The notes beneath the pieces are model-generated. The model had not been told where the DNA came from. It did not search any database and worked only from the letters and a program-made list of their open reading frames with translations. From NCBI RefSeq assembly GCF_004770265.1, contig NZ_RQGQ01000017.1, positions 124,001 through 188,000 on the forward strand: a DNA stretch of 64,000 nt. The letters run 5' to 3'. Positions 9,189 through 17,775 of this stretch are shown in pieces (the first letter of the stretch is position 1; each line of letters opens with the position of its first letter). The position numbers and the translations under genes are program-made. The stretch is from Leptospira congkakensis (lineage in GTDB: Bacteria; Spirochaetota; Leptospiria; Leptospirales; Leptospiraceae).

Positions 9189-9554
9189 TTAGTTTTGTGC
9201 TACCAACATGGACTTTTGGCTTAGGTCCATGGAGACAGTGCGGTATTTTTGTGCTTCTTTTTCAAGAGCCTCAGCACGGCGAAGAAGTTCTTTCTTCTCG
9301 TTCATTTGGCTAAGAATTTTTCCACCGCGAGGAGATCCCGCTCTGTCACGAAGTGCCTGAGCGAGCTCTACTTTTTCTTTAGCGACGTTCGCTAGGTATT
9401 CCGAAACAGCAGATTTTTGCGCTGGAGTAGTTGCTTGTTCAATCATAGCAGTCTCCAAAAGCTCTAATCTTTCGTTTGTATCTAAAGCTTGAAGATTTGC
9501 AGTAGCAAGTCCGAAAGCTAAGATCCCTGTTGCGATTATCTTTGTTGTTTTCAT
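9189..9554 (-). CDS. Small exported helical protein
   Basis: The 121-residue product has a clear signal peptide (MKTTKIIATGILAFGLATANLQA) and a mature part of about 98 residues that is charged and helical, with heptad-like spacing (LELLETAMIEQ, KEKVELAQALRDRAG, KKELLRRAEALEKEAQKY). A conserved-looking SPRGGKILSQ turn separates two helices. No family is recognised; a periplasmic coiled-coil hairpin is likely. It is a single-gene unit: its own terminator follows and a long AT-rich upstream region (9555-9849) with several palindromes precedes it, suggesting tight transcriptional control. Confidence 0.75.
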   Translation of the reverse strand: MKTTKIIATGILAFGLATANLQALDTNERLELLETAMIEQATTPAQKSAVSEYLANVAKEKVELAQALRDRAGSPRGGKILSQMNEKKELLRRAEALEKEAQKYRTVSMDLSQKSMLVAQN

Positions 9555-9697
9555 GTGATCCTCTCTAGAGTGGGAACCTCTTTTTCCGATTCCCTATTTG
9601 TATTCTATGACTCTAAAACTCTTCTCATTAGGATTAAATTCAATCGGAAATTACGTAGAATTTCCCCACCAAAGGCCAAAAAAAAGAAAAAACAATG

Positions 9698-9754
9698 AAT
9701 TTTGATTAATATTAATCAAAATTAGATTAAATTTAATCATTTTGATTGATAATC
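9698..9754. promoter_or_regulatory. Array of GATTAA palindromes upstream of the small exported protein gene
   Basis: A perfect 26-bp palindrome centred at 9710/9711 contains GATTAATATTAATC; a perfect 14-bp palindrome GATTAAATTTAATC lies at 9725-9738; a third, imperfect copy GATTGATAATC is at 9744-9754. The centres of the first two are 21 bp apart, two helical turns. This looks like a repressor or activator binding array. It belongs to the 295-bp gap 9555-9849, which otherwise shows only a terminator near its right end. Confidence 0.5.
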
Positions 9755-9791
9755 TGGTTCCAAAGGGCGATTTCAGGTTCCTTTTGGGTAT

Positions 9792-9816
9792 AAAAAAACC
9801 CTCCGAAGAGGGTTTT
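9792..9816 (-). terminator. Rho-independent terminator after the caspase-family gene
   Basis: Minus-strand hairpin AAAACCCTC / GAGGGTTTT with TTCG loop, followed by seven T in total (9798-9792), 34 bases after the stop codon of the gene at 9850. Confidence 0.85.
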
Positions 9817-9849
9817 CTAAAAAATCAAAATCCTAAATGAGGCTTTCGA

Positions 9850-11559
9850 TCAGTATTTTGTCTTTGTATAACTCAATTTTTTATTGAGGATGATGTCCAC
9901 ATTGGTCACTTCGCCTGGTTTTACGTGAATCTCTGAATTTTCAAGTTTCATTTCTTCCATGAAACTAGCACGGATTTCGTATTTTCCTGGTTTTAGGTTG
10001 GTGAACCAAAAGTAGCCATCTTTGTCGGTGGTAACCTTGAAGATTTGGTTTGTGGAAACCACGGTTGGCATATAGATAGGGTGTTTTTCTATCGGGTTGT
10101 CCAAGGTTTTGTAAAACACTCGGCCTCGAATCGCACCAAATCCATCCATAGAGTTGACCGCGTCCACAGTGACAGTTTGTTTCGGAAGCACTGCCGTTGC
10201 GGTTTTGTAAATCGGATACTTGTCTGCACGGATTTCAATTTGGTGTACTCCGGCAGGAAGATTGTCTATTTTTACATTATAGATATCGCCCTGGATCAGA
10301 GTTCCATTTTTTGTAACCGAACCCCAAATTTTGGATTTCTCGGTAGTGACTTGGGAAGTGTACTCCTGATCATCCACAAGAACCTTAATCGATCTTACTT
10401 TGTCTTCGGCAGGGGAAGATTTTAATTTCCCTTGTTTGTTGAGCAGGTCATAAGGCGATTTTGTTGCAGCTCCCCCAAAAGATTTGTCTTTGATGATGGA
10501 AGTGCGAATGAGGATACTTCCTGTTGTGACAGATGGTGGTGCCGGTGGTTCTACTTCCACAATGGGTGGAATGACCACAGTCGTATCGTTGGCAGGAGTT
10601 GGCTCCGGCTCTGGAGTTACGGGAGGGGTCGTTGTGTTGTTGTTTGGCGGAGTTGTGGTTTCCACCGGTGTGATTGGCACGTTGATGACTACATTGGGTG
10701 GTTTCGGTGGAGGGGTTTGTGGTTTAGGAGAACCTGACAAAAAGATCCCTGCCGCATTCCCAGAAACCTGTGGGGTTTGTTCATGGTTGAACTGACGAGC
10801 CATCTTCACTGTATCTTCTTTTGCTACAAAGAAGGCTTCGAGGGCTGTGACCACGCTATCTTTGTTTAAATCCCCTTTTTCAAGGGCGTTTCCAAAGTTA
10901 TAAGTGAAAATACCATGGTTGATGGTTCCACCTACTTCGATGGAAGTTTGGTCATCGTCAGAGGAAGAAATGACAGCTTTGTCTTGGAAAAAATAGTCTT
11001 CTGCATTTTGGCGAACCACCCCATCATTTCCTTGGGCAATTGGGATTTCTGCGGCCCCACGAGTATTTTTCCCTTTTTTGGCAATCCCTCCCGAGTAACA
11101 ACAGTCCATAACTAAAACCGTTTTTTGGGATTTGATTTCTGTTAAAAATTCATTTAACTCTTCATCAGAAATATGAGGGCGATCGTAACAAATCAGATAG
11201 TTACGCATTCCGTTTTTTGCTTTCGCATCTTTCATATACATTCCGTGACCGGAGAAGTATAAAAAAACAGAATCTTCTTTTCCCACAACTTTACCCAATT
11301 GGGTAATTGCATTTTTGACATTATCACGTGTGACCATGGAACCTAACAGGACTTTGATATCCTTGAAGTTTCCTTTCTTTTGGATTTTTTCTTTTAAGAA
11401 AGTAGCGTCCGCTTCACAAAGATTTAACTCAGGGATTTTAGCTGTGTTCCCTTTATAGTTAGAGCCAATGAACAACGCATAACGGTTCTGCCCAAACACC
11501 GGTAAACCGATGAGATAGGCCGATAAAATACAAACAAATATGTTTCGAAACGAAAACAT
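9850..11559 (-). CDS. Secreted caspase-family (peptidase C14) protein with carboxypeptidase-regulatory-like repeats
   Basis: The 569-residue product has a signal peptide (to about residue 23, VFGQ) and then a caspase-fold domain (25-270): NRYALFIGSNYKG opening strand, catalytic His105 in FLYFSGHGMY and catalytic Cys154 in VLVMDCCYSGG, so the dyad is intact. A Pro/Thr-rich linker (about 278-345) leads to two or three beta-sandwich segments; the last (about 475-560, DGYFWFTNLKPGKYEIRASF) is a carboxypeptidase-regulatory-like/CNA-B-type fold. Bacterial metacaspase relatives cleave after basic residues, but substrate here is unknown. It is a single-gene unit with its own terminator, exported rather than cytosolic. 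Confidence 0.9.
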   Translation of the reverse strand: MFSFRNIFVCILSAYLIGLPVFGQNRYALFIGSNYKGNTAKIPELNLCEADATFLKEKIQKKGNFKDIKVLLGSMVTRDNVKNAITQLGKVVGKEDSVFLYFSGHGMYMKDAKAKNGMRNYLICYDRPHISDEELNEFLTEIKSQKTVLVMDCCYSGGIAKKGKNTRGAAEIPIAQGNDGVVRQNAEDYFFQDKAVISSSDDDQTSIEVGGTINHGIFTYNFGNALEKGDLNKDSVVTALEAFFVAKEDTVKMARQFNHEQTPQVSGNAAGIFLSGSPKPQTPPPKPPNVVINVPITPVETTTPPNNNTTTPPVTPEPEPTPANDTTVVIPPIVEVEPPAPPSVTTGSILIRTSIIKDKSFGGAATKSPYDLLNKQGKLKSSPAEDKVRSIKVLVDDQEYTSQVTTEKSKIWGSVTKNGTLIQGDIYNVKIDNLPAGVHQIEIRADKYPIYKTATAVLPKQTVTVDAVNSMDGFGAIRGRVFYKTLDNPIEKHPIYMPTVVSTNQIFKVTTDKDGYFWFTNLKPGKYEIRASFMEEMKLENSEIHVKPGEVTNVDIILNKKLSYTKTKY

Positions 11560-11630
11560 GGTTGGGTTCCCTCTTATCCGGATGGAGTGCCTAATTCTCC
11601 ATCACCGGAAATCGGAAATCAATTGGATTT

Positions 11631-12896
11631 TTATTTAGAATTCAAAAAACGAAACACTCGAGGGAGAACATAATTACGAAATTCTTCGTTTACCCGTTTT
11701 TCCCCTCGGCAATCGTAATGGATATTATCTACAAATTGGTCCGCTGGATAGGAAGAATCGGGAAACATAAAGAGTTCCACATCTGGATAGTCTCTAAAAA
11801 AAAGTTTAAGATCCGCAAGTAAATCTTTAGATTCTCTGGATTCTTGTCTTTCTTTCATCCAAGGCATATAAACCATTCCAAATCGAATCCCATTCGCTCG
11901 TGTATATTCAATCAGTTCTTTTATTACAACAAAGTCTGGTTTCTTATAAACATATGGCTTTGGATTGCTTAGTTCAAAATCCAATTCCTTTCGAATCATT
12001 TCTTTAGAAAACAATACAAGTTCTGGTTTCAATCGATTGGAAATATTATACTTTCCGAAATGGCGATTGATTTGGTCTTCGATTGTACGATTGTCTTCCA
12101 ATTGTGATGAGGCAGGTTTACAAAGTCCTGCTTCCACATTTTCACAAGACTCACAAAATAGAGATCGTTCTTTGTAATTTTTATCCACTTTCCAATTGGA
12201 AACACTTAGGCCATTGCGAATGGCTCCATGAAACCGATAAGATTCATATAAAAGTGGCATTGCTTTCGAAAGAATATACAAACGTTCTACGCCAGAATAC
12301 TGATTGGATAATTCGGAAAATGTAAATTGGTGGAGATAACGATGCCCAAAAAATTCCCAAAGGATTTGGTTTGCATCTTCTTGTTTTCCACTGTAACTGA
12401 TGATATTTGTAGGAGTGACTGTTCGGAAAAAATTCTTCTGGATTCCTTCGTTCCATCTTCGATTGAGATAGGTGGAAACAGATTCGTTTTCCTCCACTTG
12501 TTTTGCATCCGGATCATAAAGTGGCGGACCATATCCCGTCGAATAGAGTTTAGGTGATGCAGCAAACAAAATCATTTTTGGTTTGGCATTTCCCTTTTTT
12601 AGATACTTATCCAAAAAGAAACGATAGTATTTGGGTCCCATGGCCGGTAAACTATGATTATAAACCGAATACTCAATACCTGGTTCTTTTGGGTATCCCG
12701 CAAGTGCCATTGAGCGAGAATCACCTAACACGATGATATCGGCATCACCTTTGCCAGATTCCACGAAGTTTTTCTTTAAGTTTACAAAAAAGATTTCTGG
12801 TTGTTCTAAATAGTGAATTCCTGTGAATCGAACCACAATTTCCAAAACCAAAAAAAACAAGAGGGTAATCCCTATTCCTAAAAATTTAGAACGCAA
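11631..12896 (-). CDS. DUF1574 / SGNH-hydrolase-like membrane protein
   Basis: The 421-residue product has one N-terminal membrane helix (IGITLLFFLVLEIVVRF) and an extracytoplasmic domain resembling SGNH esterases: Ser60 in IIVLGDSRSMA and Asp390-x-x-His393 in FVDNIHYDCRGE near the C-terminus, giving a plausible Ser-Asp-His set. It matches what is known as DUF1574, frequent in Leptospira. It overlaps the upstream MBOAT gene by 11 bp. MBOAT/SGNH pairs such as AlgI with AlgJ/AlgX O-acylate polysaccharides, so the likely job is transferring the acyl group delivered by the MBOAT protein to a surface glycan; the substrate is unknown. Confidence 0.8.
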   Translation of the reverse strand: MRSKFLGIGITLLFFLVLEIVVRFTGIHYLEQPEIFFVNLKKNFVESGKGDADIIVLGDSRSMALAGYPKEPGIEYSVYNHSLPAMGPKYYRFFLDKYLKKGNAKPKMILFAASPKLYSTGYGPPLYDPDAKQVEENESVSTYLNRRWNEGIQKNFFRTVTPTNIISYSGKQEDANQILWEFFGHRYLHQFTFSELSNQYSGVERLYILSKAMPLLYESYRFHGAIRNGLSVSNWKVDKNYKERSLFCESCENVEAGLCKPASSQLEDNRTIEDQINRHFGKYNISNRLKPELVLFSKEMIRKELDFELSNPKPYVYKKPDFVVIKELIEYTRANGIRFGMVYMPWMKERQESRESKDLLADLKLFFRDYPDVELFMFPDSSYPADQFVDNIHYDCRGEKRVNEEFRNYVLPRVFRFLNSK

Positions 12897-14442
12897 AGTA
12901 AATTACCTCCTTTCCGAAAACTCCACGTGTAAGGATGAGAAATCCCATGAAGGATAAAATAAAAGCCTGCACAATTGGATGAGTCAAAAAAATCCAGTAT
13001 CTTTCCTTTTTGAAATAAGAGATTCCATCGATGATAAGGAGAGGCAAAAAGATTTTAAAATATTCACCAAAAAGACCCAACATATCTTTTATATTGTTAT
13101 TTGGATATAGATCCCAATCCCAAACAAATAAAATCTTTTGCATATAAAGAAACATCATGTGAGCATCATATGCACGAAATCCGACTCCACTAAATGCAAC
13201 GAGTGTATAAATTAACACTCTTGCAAAAGTTCCTGAAAGGATACTTTTGATTTTATCAACTAAGGAATGTTTTGTGGTTTCTGCAACTTCGGTTTTGTCT
13301 TCTTTCTTTTTAGCAAAAGCTACAAGATAAACAATGGTATAAACACCTTGTAAACAACCCCAAGTGATAAAGGTCCAATTGGCTCCGTGCCAAAGTCCGG
13401 ACAAAAAGAAAATAATGAATAGGTTTCTGTATTGCGCAAACTTACCATATTTACTCCCTCCAAGGGAAATATAAATATAATCGCGAAACCACCTGTTTAG
13501 CGTTACATGCCAGCGATTCCAAAACTCTGTAGGTGTTTTGGAAAATTCAGGTGTTTCAAAATTAACGGTGAGAGTGACACCAAGAAGCCTAGAAACACCA
13601 AGAGCAATAAAGGAATAACCTGCAAAGTCACAATATATTTGTGTTAAAAATAAAAATCCACCAGCAAAAACTTGAGAGCCGTCCATGGCTTGGATGATGT
13701 CTGGATTTTGTGTATAAAGAGATTTTCCTGCTAGGAAAACTTGGTCTACGTACGTGGACAAATTATCAGCCACATACACCTTCATAAAGTAACCAAGAAG
13801 GATATCATACAATCCTTTCTGCACCCCATCCCAGGTGGGGAATTTTGGTTTTTTCAATTGAGGAAGGAGGTCTTGGGCGCGTTCGATGGGACCTGCCACA
13901 AGTTGTGGAAAATAATTCACAAAGAGAGCAAAGTCAAAAAAATCACGTTCCGCTTTGATTTGTCTGCGAAACACATCGATGGTATAGGACATGGTTTGGA
14001 AGGTATAAAAACTAATCCCCACCGGCAGGATGATATTTCTTAACAAGTATGTATTCGAATCGGTAGCAGCAGTGGAACCCATCCACAAGGCCAACTGGTT
14101 CCAAGAGTCAATGAGGTTCACTGCGAAAAAATCGTAGTACTTCATTGTAAAAAGAAGGCCCAAGTTGGCAACAATGGAAACCGATAGATAGAGGCGACGA
14201 CGGATTTGGTTTTCTGTACTTTCAATGAAGATGGCAGCACAGTAGTCGATGATGGTACTAATGAGGATGAGAGTTAGAAAAAACCACTCCCACCACCCAT
14301 AAAAAAAATAGGATGCTAGAAGGAGCCAAAGGTTTTGTGCACGGTAGGCCCATTTCTGTTTTCCGGCAAACCATCCGAATCCCAAAAAGACCGAATACAC
14401 GACCAGAAAGAATAACAAAAAGACAAAAGTATTAAAAAGCAT
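12886..14442 (-). CDS. MBOAT family O-acyltransferase (AlgI-like)
   Basis: This is a 518-residue polytopic membrane protein with about ten hydrophobic segments. The MBOAT signature region FWNRWHVTLNRWFRDYIYISLGG and the catalytic His352 in LSGLWHGANWTFITWG are intact. AlgI-type members move acyl groups from a cytoplasmic donor across the inner membrane. Translation is coupled to the downstream DUF1574 gene (11-bp overlap), forming a two-gene acylation cassette. Only 60 bp separates it from the divergent recQ, which must hold both promoters. Confidence 0.92.
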   Translation of the reverse strand: MLFNTFVFLLFFLVVYSVFLGFGWFAGKQKWAYRAQNLWLLLASYFFYGWWEWFFLTLILISTIIDYCAAIFIESTENQIRRRLYLSVSIVANLGLLFTMKYYDFFAVNLIDSWNQLALWMGSTAATDSNTYLLRNIILPVGISFYTFQTMSYTIDVFRRQIKAERDFFDFALFVNYFPQLVAGPIERAQDLLPQLKKPKFPTWDGVQKGLYDILLGYFMKVYVADNLSTYVDQVFLAGKSLYTQNPDIIQAMDGSQVFAGGFLFLTQIYCDFAGYSFIALGVSRLLGVTLTVNFETPEFSKTPTEFWNRWHVTLNRWFRDYIYISLGGSKYGKFAQYRNLFIIFFLSGLWHGANWTFITWGCLQGVYTIVYLVAFAKKKEDKTEVAETTKHSLVDKIKSILSGTFARVLIYTLVAFSGVGFRAYDAHMMFLYMQKILFVWDWDLYPNNNIKDMLGLFGEYFKIFLPLLIIDGISYFKKERYWIFLTHPIVQAFILSFMGFLILTRGVFGKEVIYFAF

Positions 14443-14502
14443 CGGTCTTCGTTACAATTTCCGGATCACTCGATTCTGTAAAATTGAAAAAATGAGGGTA
14501 AA

Positions 14503-16410
14503 ATGGGGAATCTTATCGTTGACCCTTTCGGATTTACGGAAATCTTGAGAGTTACCTTGGATCTACGTTCGGAACTCAAAACCAAATTCGGTTTTTCGGA
14601 ATTTCGCCCAGGCCAAGAAGAGGCCATTCGTTCTGTACTGGATGGGCAGGATACCTTGGCCATTTTACCAACTGGTGCGGGAAAATCTCTGATCTACCAA
14701 TTCCCCGCCAGCATTCAGAAAAATAAACTAACCCTAGTTATATCTCCTCTCATCGCTTTAATGAAAGACCAAACCGAGAGTTTGCTTGCCAAAGGAATTC
14801 CCGCTGCTTTTTGTAATTCCACTCAAGATGAAGTGGAACAAATGACCATCCTTGCCAAGTCGGTGAAAGGAGAAATCCGAGTCCTACTTGTTTCCCCAGA
14901 GAGAGCTTTGTCGAATGGATTCTTACGTATCTTTCGGGAACTGGATTTATTTGCCCTTGTTGTGGATGAAGCCCATTGTGTTTCGCAATGGGGACATGAC
15001 TTTCGTCCCGAATATCGCCAAATCCATATTTTGCGGGAACGCCATCCTCGTCCCCATTTTCCCATCCTGGCACTGACTGCCACAGCCACAGGGAAAGTAC
15101 AAACCGATGTCCAAGCAGCATTGGGAATGAAATCACCGAAAGTGGTGCTTTCTACTTTTTATAGACCCAATTTAAAATTCAGTGTGGAATATCCGGCTGC
15201 CGAAAGGGACAAAGCAGATCGATTGATCGAACTATTGGAACCTTGGAAAGATGGAAGAAAATTTCCGGGTCGTGCCATTGTTTATTGTGCCACAAGAAAA
15301 AAAACCGACGAAACGTATGATCTTTTAAAAGACTTCGGATTCTCTGTGGGAAAATACCATGCCGGCAGGACTGATGGAATCCGAGAACGAACGCAAAATG
15401 CTTATACTTCAGGGAAGGTTCCTATCCTTGTAGCCACCAATGCCTTTGGAATGGGAATGGACCAACCTGATGTTCGTTTGGTGGTGCATTACCAAGTCCC
15501 TGCCTCCCTCGAAGCCTATTACCAAGAAGCAGGTCGAGCCGGAAGAGATGGACTTGGTTCGGAATGTGTTTTGTTTTTTAAAGCAGGTGACGTGGCCACA
15601 CAAGCCTTTATGTTATCAAAGGAAACAAACTTTAAAGGGGGAGACACTCTCCTCAAATACATCAAAGAATATGCTGGCAAAGAAGAATGTCGGCAAGTCC
15701 AACTCTGTTCTTATTTTGGTGAATCCATTTCTCCTTGTGGAAATTGTGATATCTGTACGGAAGTGGGAGCAAACCTCCATCGTACTCATTTTTTAAAATC
15801 AGAAGCTGCCAAAGTCCAAAAGAAAAACGAAAAAAGAGAGTATCCTCTTTCCGAATGGGAAGAAGATACCATTCAAAATTTTTTAAAGGAACATCCAGCT
15901 GTATTTGGAAAAACCATCATCGCAAAAACTCTTGTGGGTAAACGTACAAAAGATGTGCTCCGGTACCGAATGGAACGAAATCCATATCACGGAAAGTTAG
16001 ATGGGATTCCCGAAGAAGCAGTGGTGGCAAAATTAGAAACTTGGGTAGAGGAAAAAAAAGTTTTAGTAGCTGGTGCCAAATACCCTAAACTGTATTTACC
16101 CAATTTTGCAAAAATAAAATCTAAACTATCATCATCTAACTCTGATGAAACGAATAGTTTAAAAACAAAACTAAAAAAACCTCCCACTCTGAATTCACAA
16201 ATTTTAAAAGAACTCATCAACTACCGAGACAGAAAAGCAAGACAACTCAAATGGAAAAAATTTATGGTATTTCAAAATCCCGTTCTCAAACGAATTGCGG
16301 AAAGAAAACCAAAGAACCTTTCTGAATTAGAAGCCACAAAAGGTGTGGGACCTGCCAAAGTAGAACGATTTGGAAATGATATCATCGAGATCTTATCTAA
16401 ATGGGACTAA
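14503..16410 (+). CDS. recQ: ATP-dependent DNA helicase RecQ
   Basis: RecQ unwinds DNA 3'-5' in recombination and fork repair. The 635-residue product has motif 0 (FGFSEFRPGQEEAI), Walker A LPTGAGKS (55-62), DEAH 155-158 followed by the aromatic-rich loop CVSQWGHDFRPEY, LTATAT, and motif VI QEAGRAGRDG. The RQC zinc site is present (CRQVQLCSYFGE, CGNCDIC, four cysteines), and the C-terminal HRDC-like region ends in helix-hairpin-helix ATKGVGPAKVERFG. The region between RQC and HRDC is lysine-rich. The ATG at 14503 has GAGGG five bases upstream; a dozen extra residues before the helicase core are acceptable. Confidence 0.96.
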   Translation: MGNLIVDPFGFTEILRVTLDLRSELKTKFGFSEFRPGQEEAIRSVLDGQDTLAILPTGAGKSLIYQFPASIQKNKLTLVISPLIALMKDQTESLLAKGIPAAFCNSTQDEVEQMTILAKSVKGEIRVLLVSPERALSNGFLRIFRELDLFALVVDEAHCVSQWGHDFRPEYRQIHILRERHPRPHFPILALTATATGKVQTDVQAALGMKSPKVVLSTFYRPNLKFSVEYPAAERDKADRLIELLEPWKDGRKFPGRAIVYCATRKKTDETYDLLKDFGFSVGKYHAGRTDGIRERTQNAYTSGKVPILVATNAFGMGMDQPDVRLVVHYQVPASLEAYYQEAGRAGRDGLGSECVLFFKAGDVATQAFMLSKETNFKGGDTLLKYIKEYAGKEECRQVQLCSYFGESISPCGNCDICTEVGANLHRTHFLKSEAAKVQKKNEKREYPLSEWEEDTIQNFLKEHPAVFGKTIIAKTLVGKRTKDVLRYRMERNPYHGKLDGIPEEAVVAKLETWVEEKKVLVAGAKYPKLYLPNFAKIKSKLSSSNSDETNSLKTKLKKPPTLNSQILKELINYRDRKARQLKWKKFMVFQNPVLKRIAERKPKNLSELEATKGVGPAKVERFGNDIIEILSKWD

Positions 16411-16530
16411 GATTCTAATTTTTGATCCGTACCTTTGGAACTAGGAACAGGGTTCTAGACTCTCGAATCCAAAGTAAATTCCCTTGAAACTTTCCAAGTC
16501 TCTTAGAATCTGCAGATTCATAGGGGCAAA

Positions 16531-17775
16531 ATGGGAAAAATTGCAGGGAAGATCGTAACTCACGAAAGGGAATTCGAAGGCACAATCGAGTTTGATTCGA
16601 ATACTGGGCTTATCACAGATGTGAAAGATGGGATCGATGCCGATGCTCGCCAGTTTTCTGATGGTTCGGTGATTTTTCCTGGTTTCGGAGATATCCACAT
16701 CCATGCAAGAGAAGATGTGAGTGGAAAACATACTTACAAAGAAGATTTTATCTCAGCTGGTAACGCTGCCATCAATGGTGGTGTGATCCATGTGGCGGAT
16801 ATGCCAAACAATCCGGTTCCTCCTATTGATGATGAATCTTACGCCGCAAAACAAGCGCTCACCAAAAAAGCACCCATCCATATCACATTGTATGCAGGGA
16901 TTGGACCTCATACCAAACCACTAACAAAAAAAGTTCCCTATAAAGTGTTTATGGGTCCGTCGATTGGAGAATTATTTTTTCATGACAATGCTTCTTTAGA
17001 AGAAGTCATCAAACACTATGTGGGCCAAGACATTAGTTTTCACTGCGAAGATCCAGAGATTTTAATCGCCAACCAATCACAACCCACACATGAAGAAAGA
17101 CGTCCCAAAGAAGCAGAAACAGTGGCTACTGATTTTGCTTTGTATTTGATCGAAAAATACAACCTCAAAGGCAAACTTTGCCACTACTCGACAAAAGACG
17201 GTCTTTCTAAAATCATCGCGGCTAAAAAACGAGGAGTGAATGTAACTTGTGAAGTCACTCCCACTCATTTGATGTTTGATACGGATATGTTAACAGAAAC
17301 CAATCATAAATGGTTTCAAATGAATCCACCACTTCGTGGCAAAGAAGATCGCGAAGCTATGGTAAAAGGAATTTTGGATGGACATATTGACTATTTAGCA
17401 ACGGACCATGCCCCTCATTCCATAGAAGAAAAACAAAAAGGGACCAGTGGGATCTCTCAACTTGATACATATGGGTTGTTTGTCACCTATATGATACTCA
17501 AACTAAACATTCCTTTGCAGACCATAGCAATTATATGTTCCAAAAACCCAGGGGAATTTGTGGCTCCCTACCTACCTGACCAATTTGGCAAAGGAGTTGG
17601 GATCATTAATCAGGGTTATGCGGCGAATTTTTCTATCCTAAATTTAAAAAAACCAGTTGAATTTAAAAAATCAATGGTTAAAAGTAAGTCCGGCTGGTCA
17701 CCCTTTGAAGGATTTAATTTTCCTGGATCCATTGAAGCAGTTTACTTTTTAGGCAAAGAAATACATGCAAAATGA
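16531..17775 (+). CDS. pyrC: Dihydroorotase (amidohydrolase superfamily)
   Basis: The 414-residue product is a metal-dependent TIM-barrel amidohydrolase that most resembles dihydroorotase, which cyclises carbamoyl-aspartate in pyrimidine synthesis. Metal ligands visible are His-x-His in GFGDIHIHARED, a likely carboxylated Lys in YKVFMGPSIGE, His in SFHCEDPE, His in LCHYSTKDG and Asp in ATDHAPHS. CEVTPTH and NPPLRGKED match substrate-contact positions. AGGGG lies five bases before the ATG. The related allantoinase or dihydropyrimidinase activities cannot be excluded. The gene overlaps the downstream GGDEF-EAL gene by 11 bp. Confidence 0.85.
   Translation: MGKIAGKIVTHEREFEGTIEFDSNTGLITDVKDGIDADARQFSDGSVIFPGFGDIHIHAREDVSGKHTYKEDFISAGNAAINGGVIHVADMPNNPVPPIDDESYAAKQALTKKAPIHITLYAGIGPHTKPLTKKVPYKVFMGPSIGELFFHDNASLEEVIKHYVGQDISFHCEDPEILIANQSQPTHEERRPKEAETVATDFALYLIEKYNLKGKLCHYSTKDGLSKIIAAKKRGVNVTCEVTPTHLMFDTDMLTETNHKWFQMNPPLRGKEDREAMVKGILDGHIDYLATDHAPHSIEEKQKGTSGISQLDTYGLFVTYMILKLNIPLQTIAIICSKNPGEFVAPYLPDQFGKGVGIINQGYAANFSILNLKKPVEFKKSMVKSKSGWSPFEGFNFPGSIEAVYFLGKEIHAK

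Noticed and set aside
10045..10795. Long plus-strand frames opposite the caspase-family gene
   Set aside because: They are antisense shadows of the proline-rich linker region and have no start signal or recognisable product.
16441..16470. Inverted repeat around CTAG between recQ and pyrC
   Set aside because: Pairing breaks after a few bases and there is no T-run; not a convincing terminator or operator.
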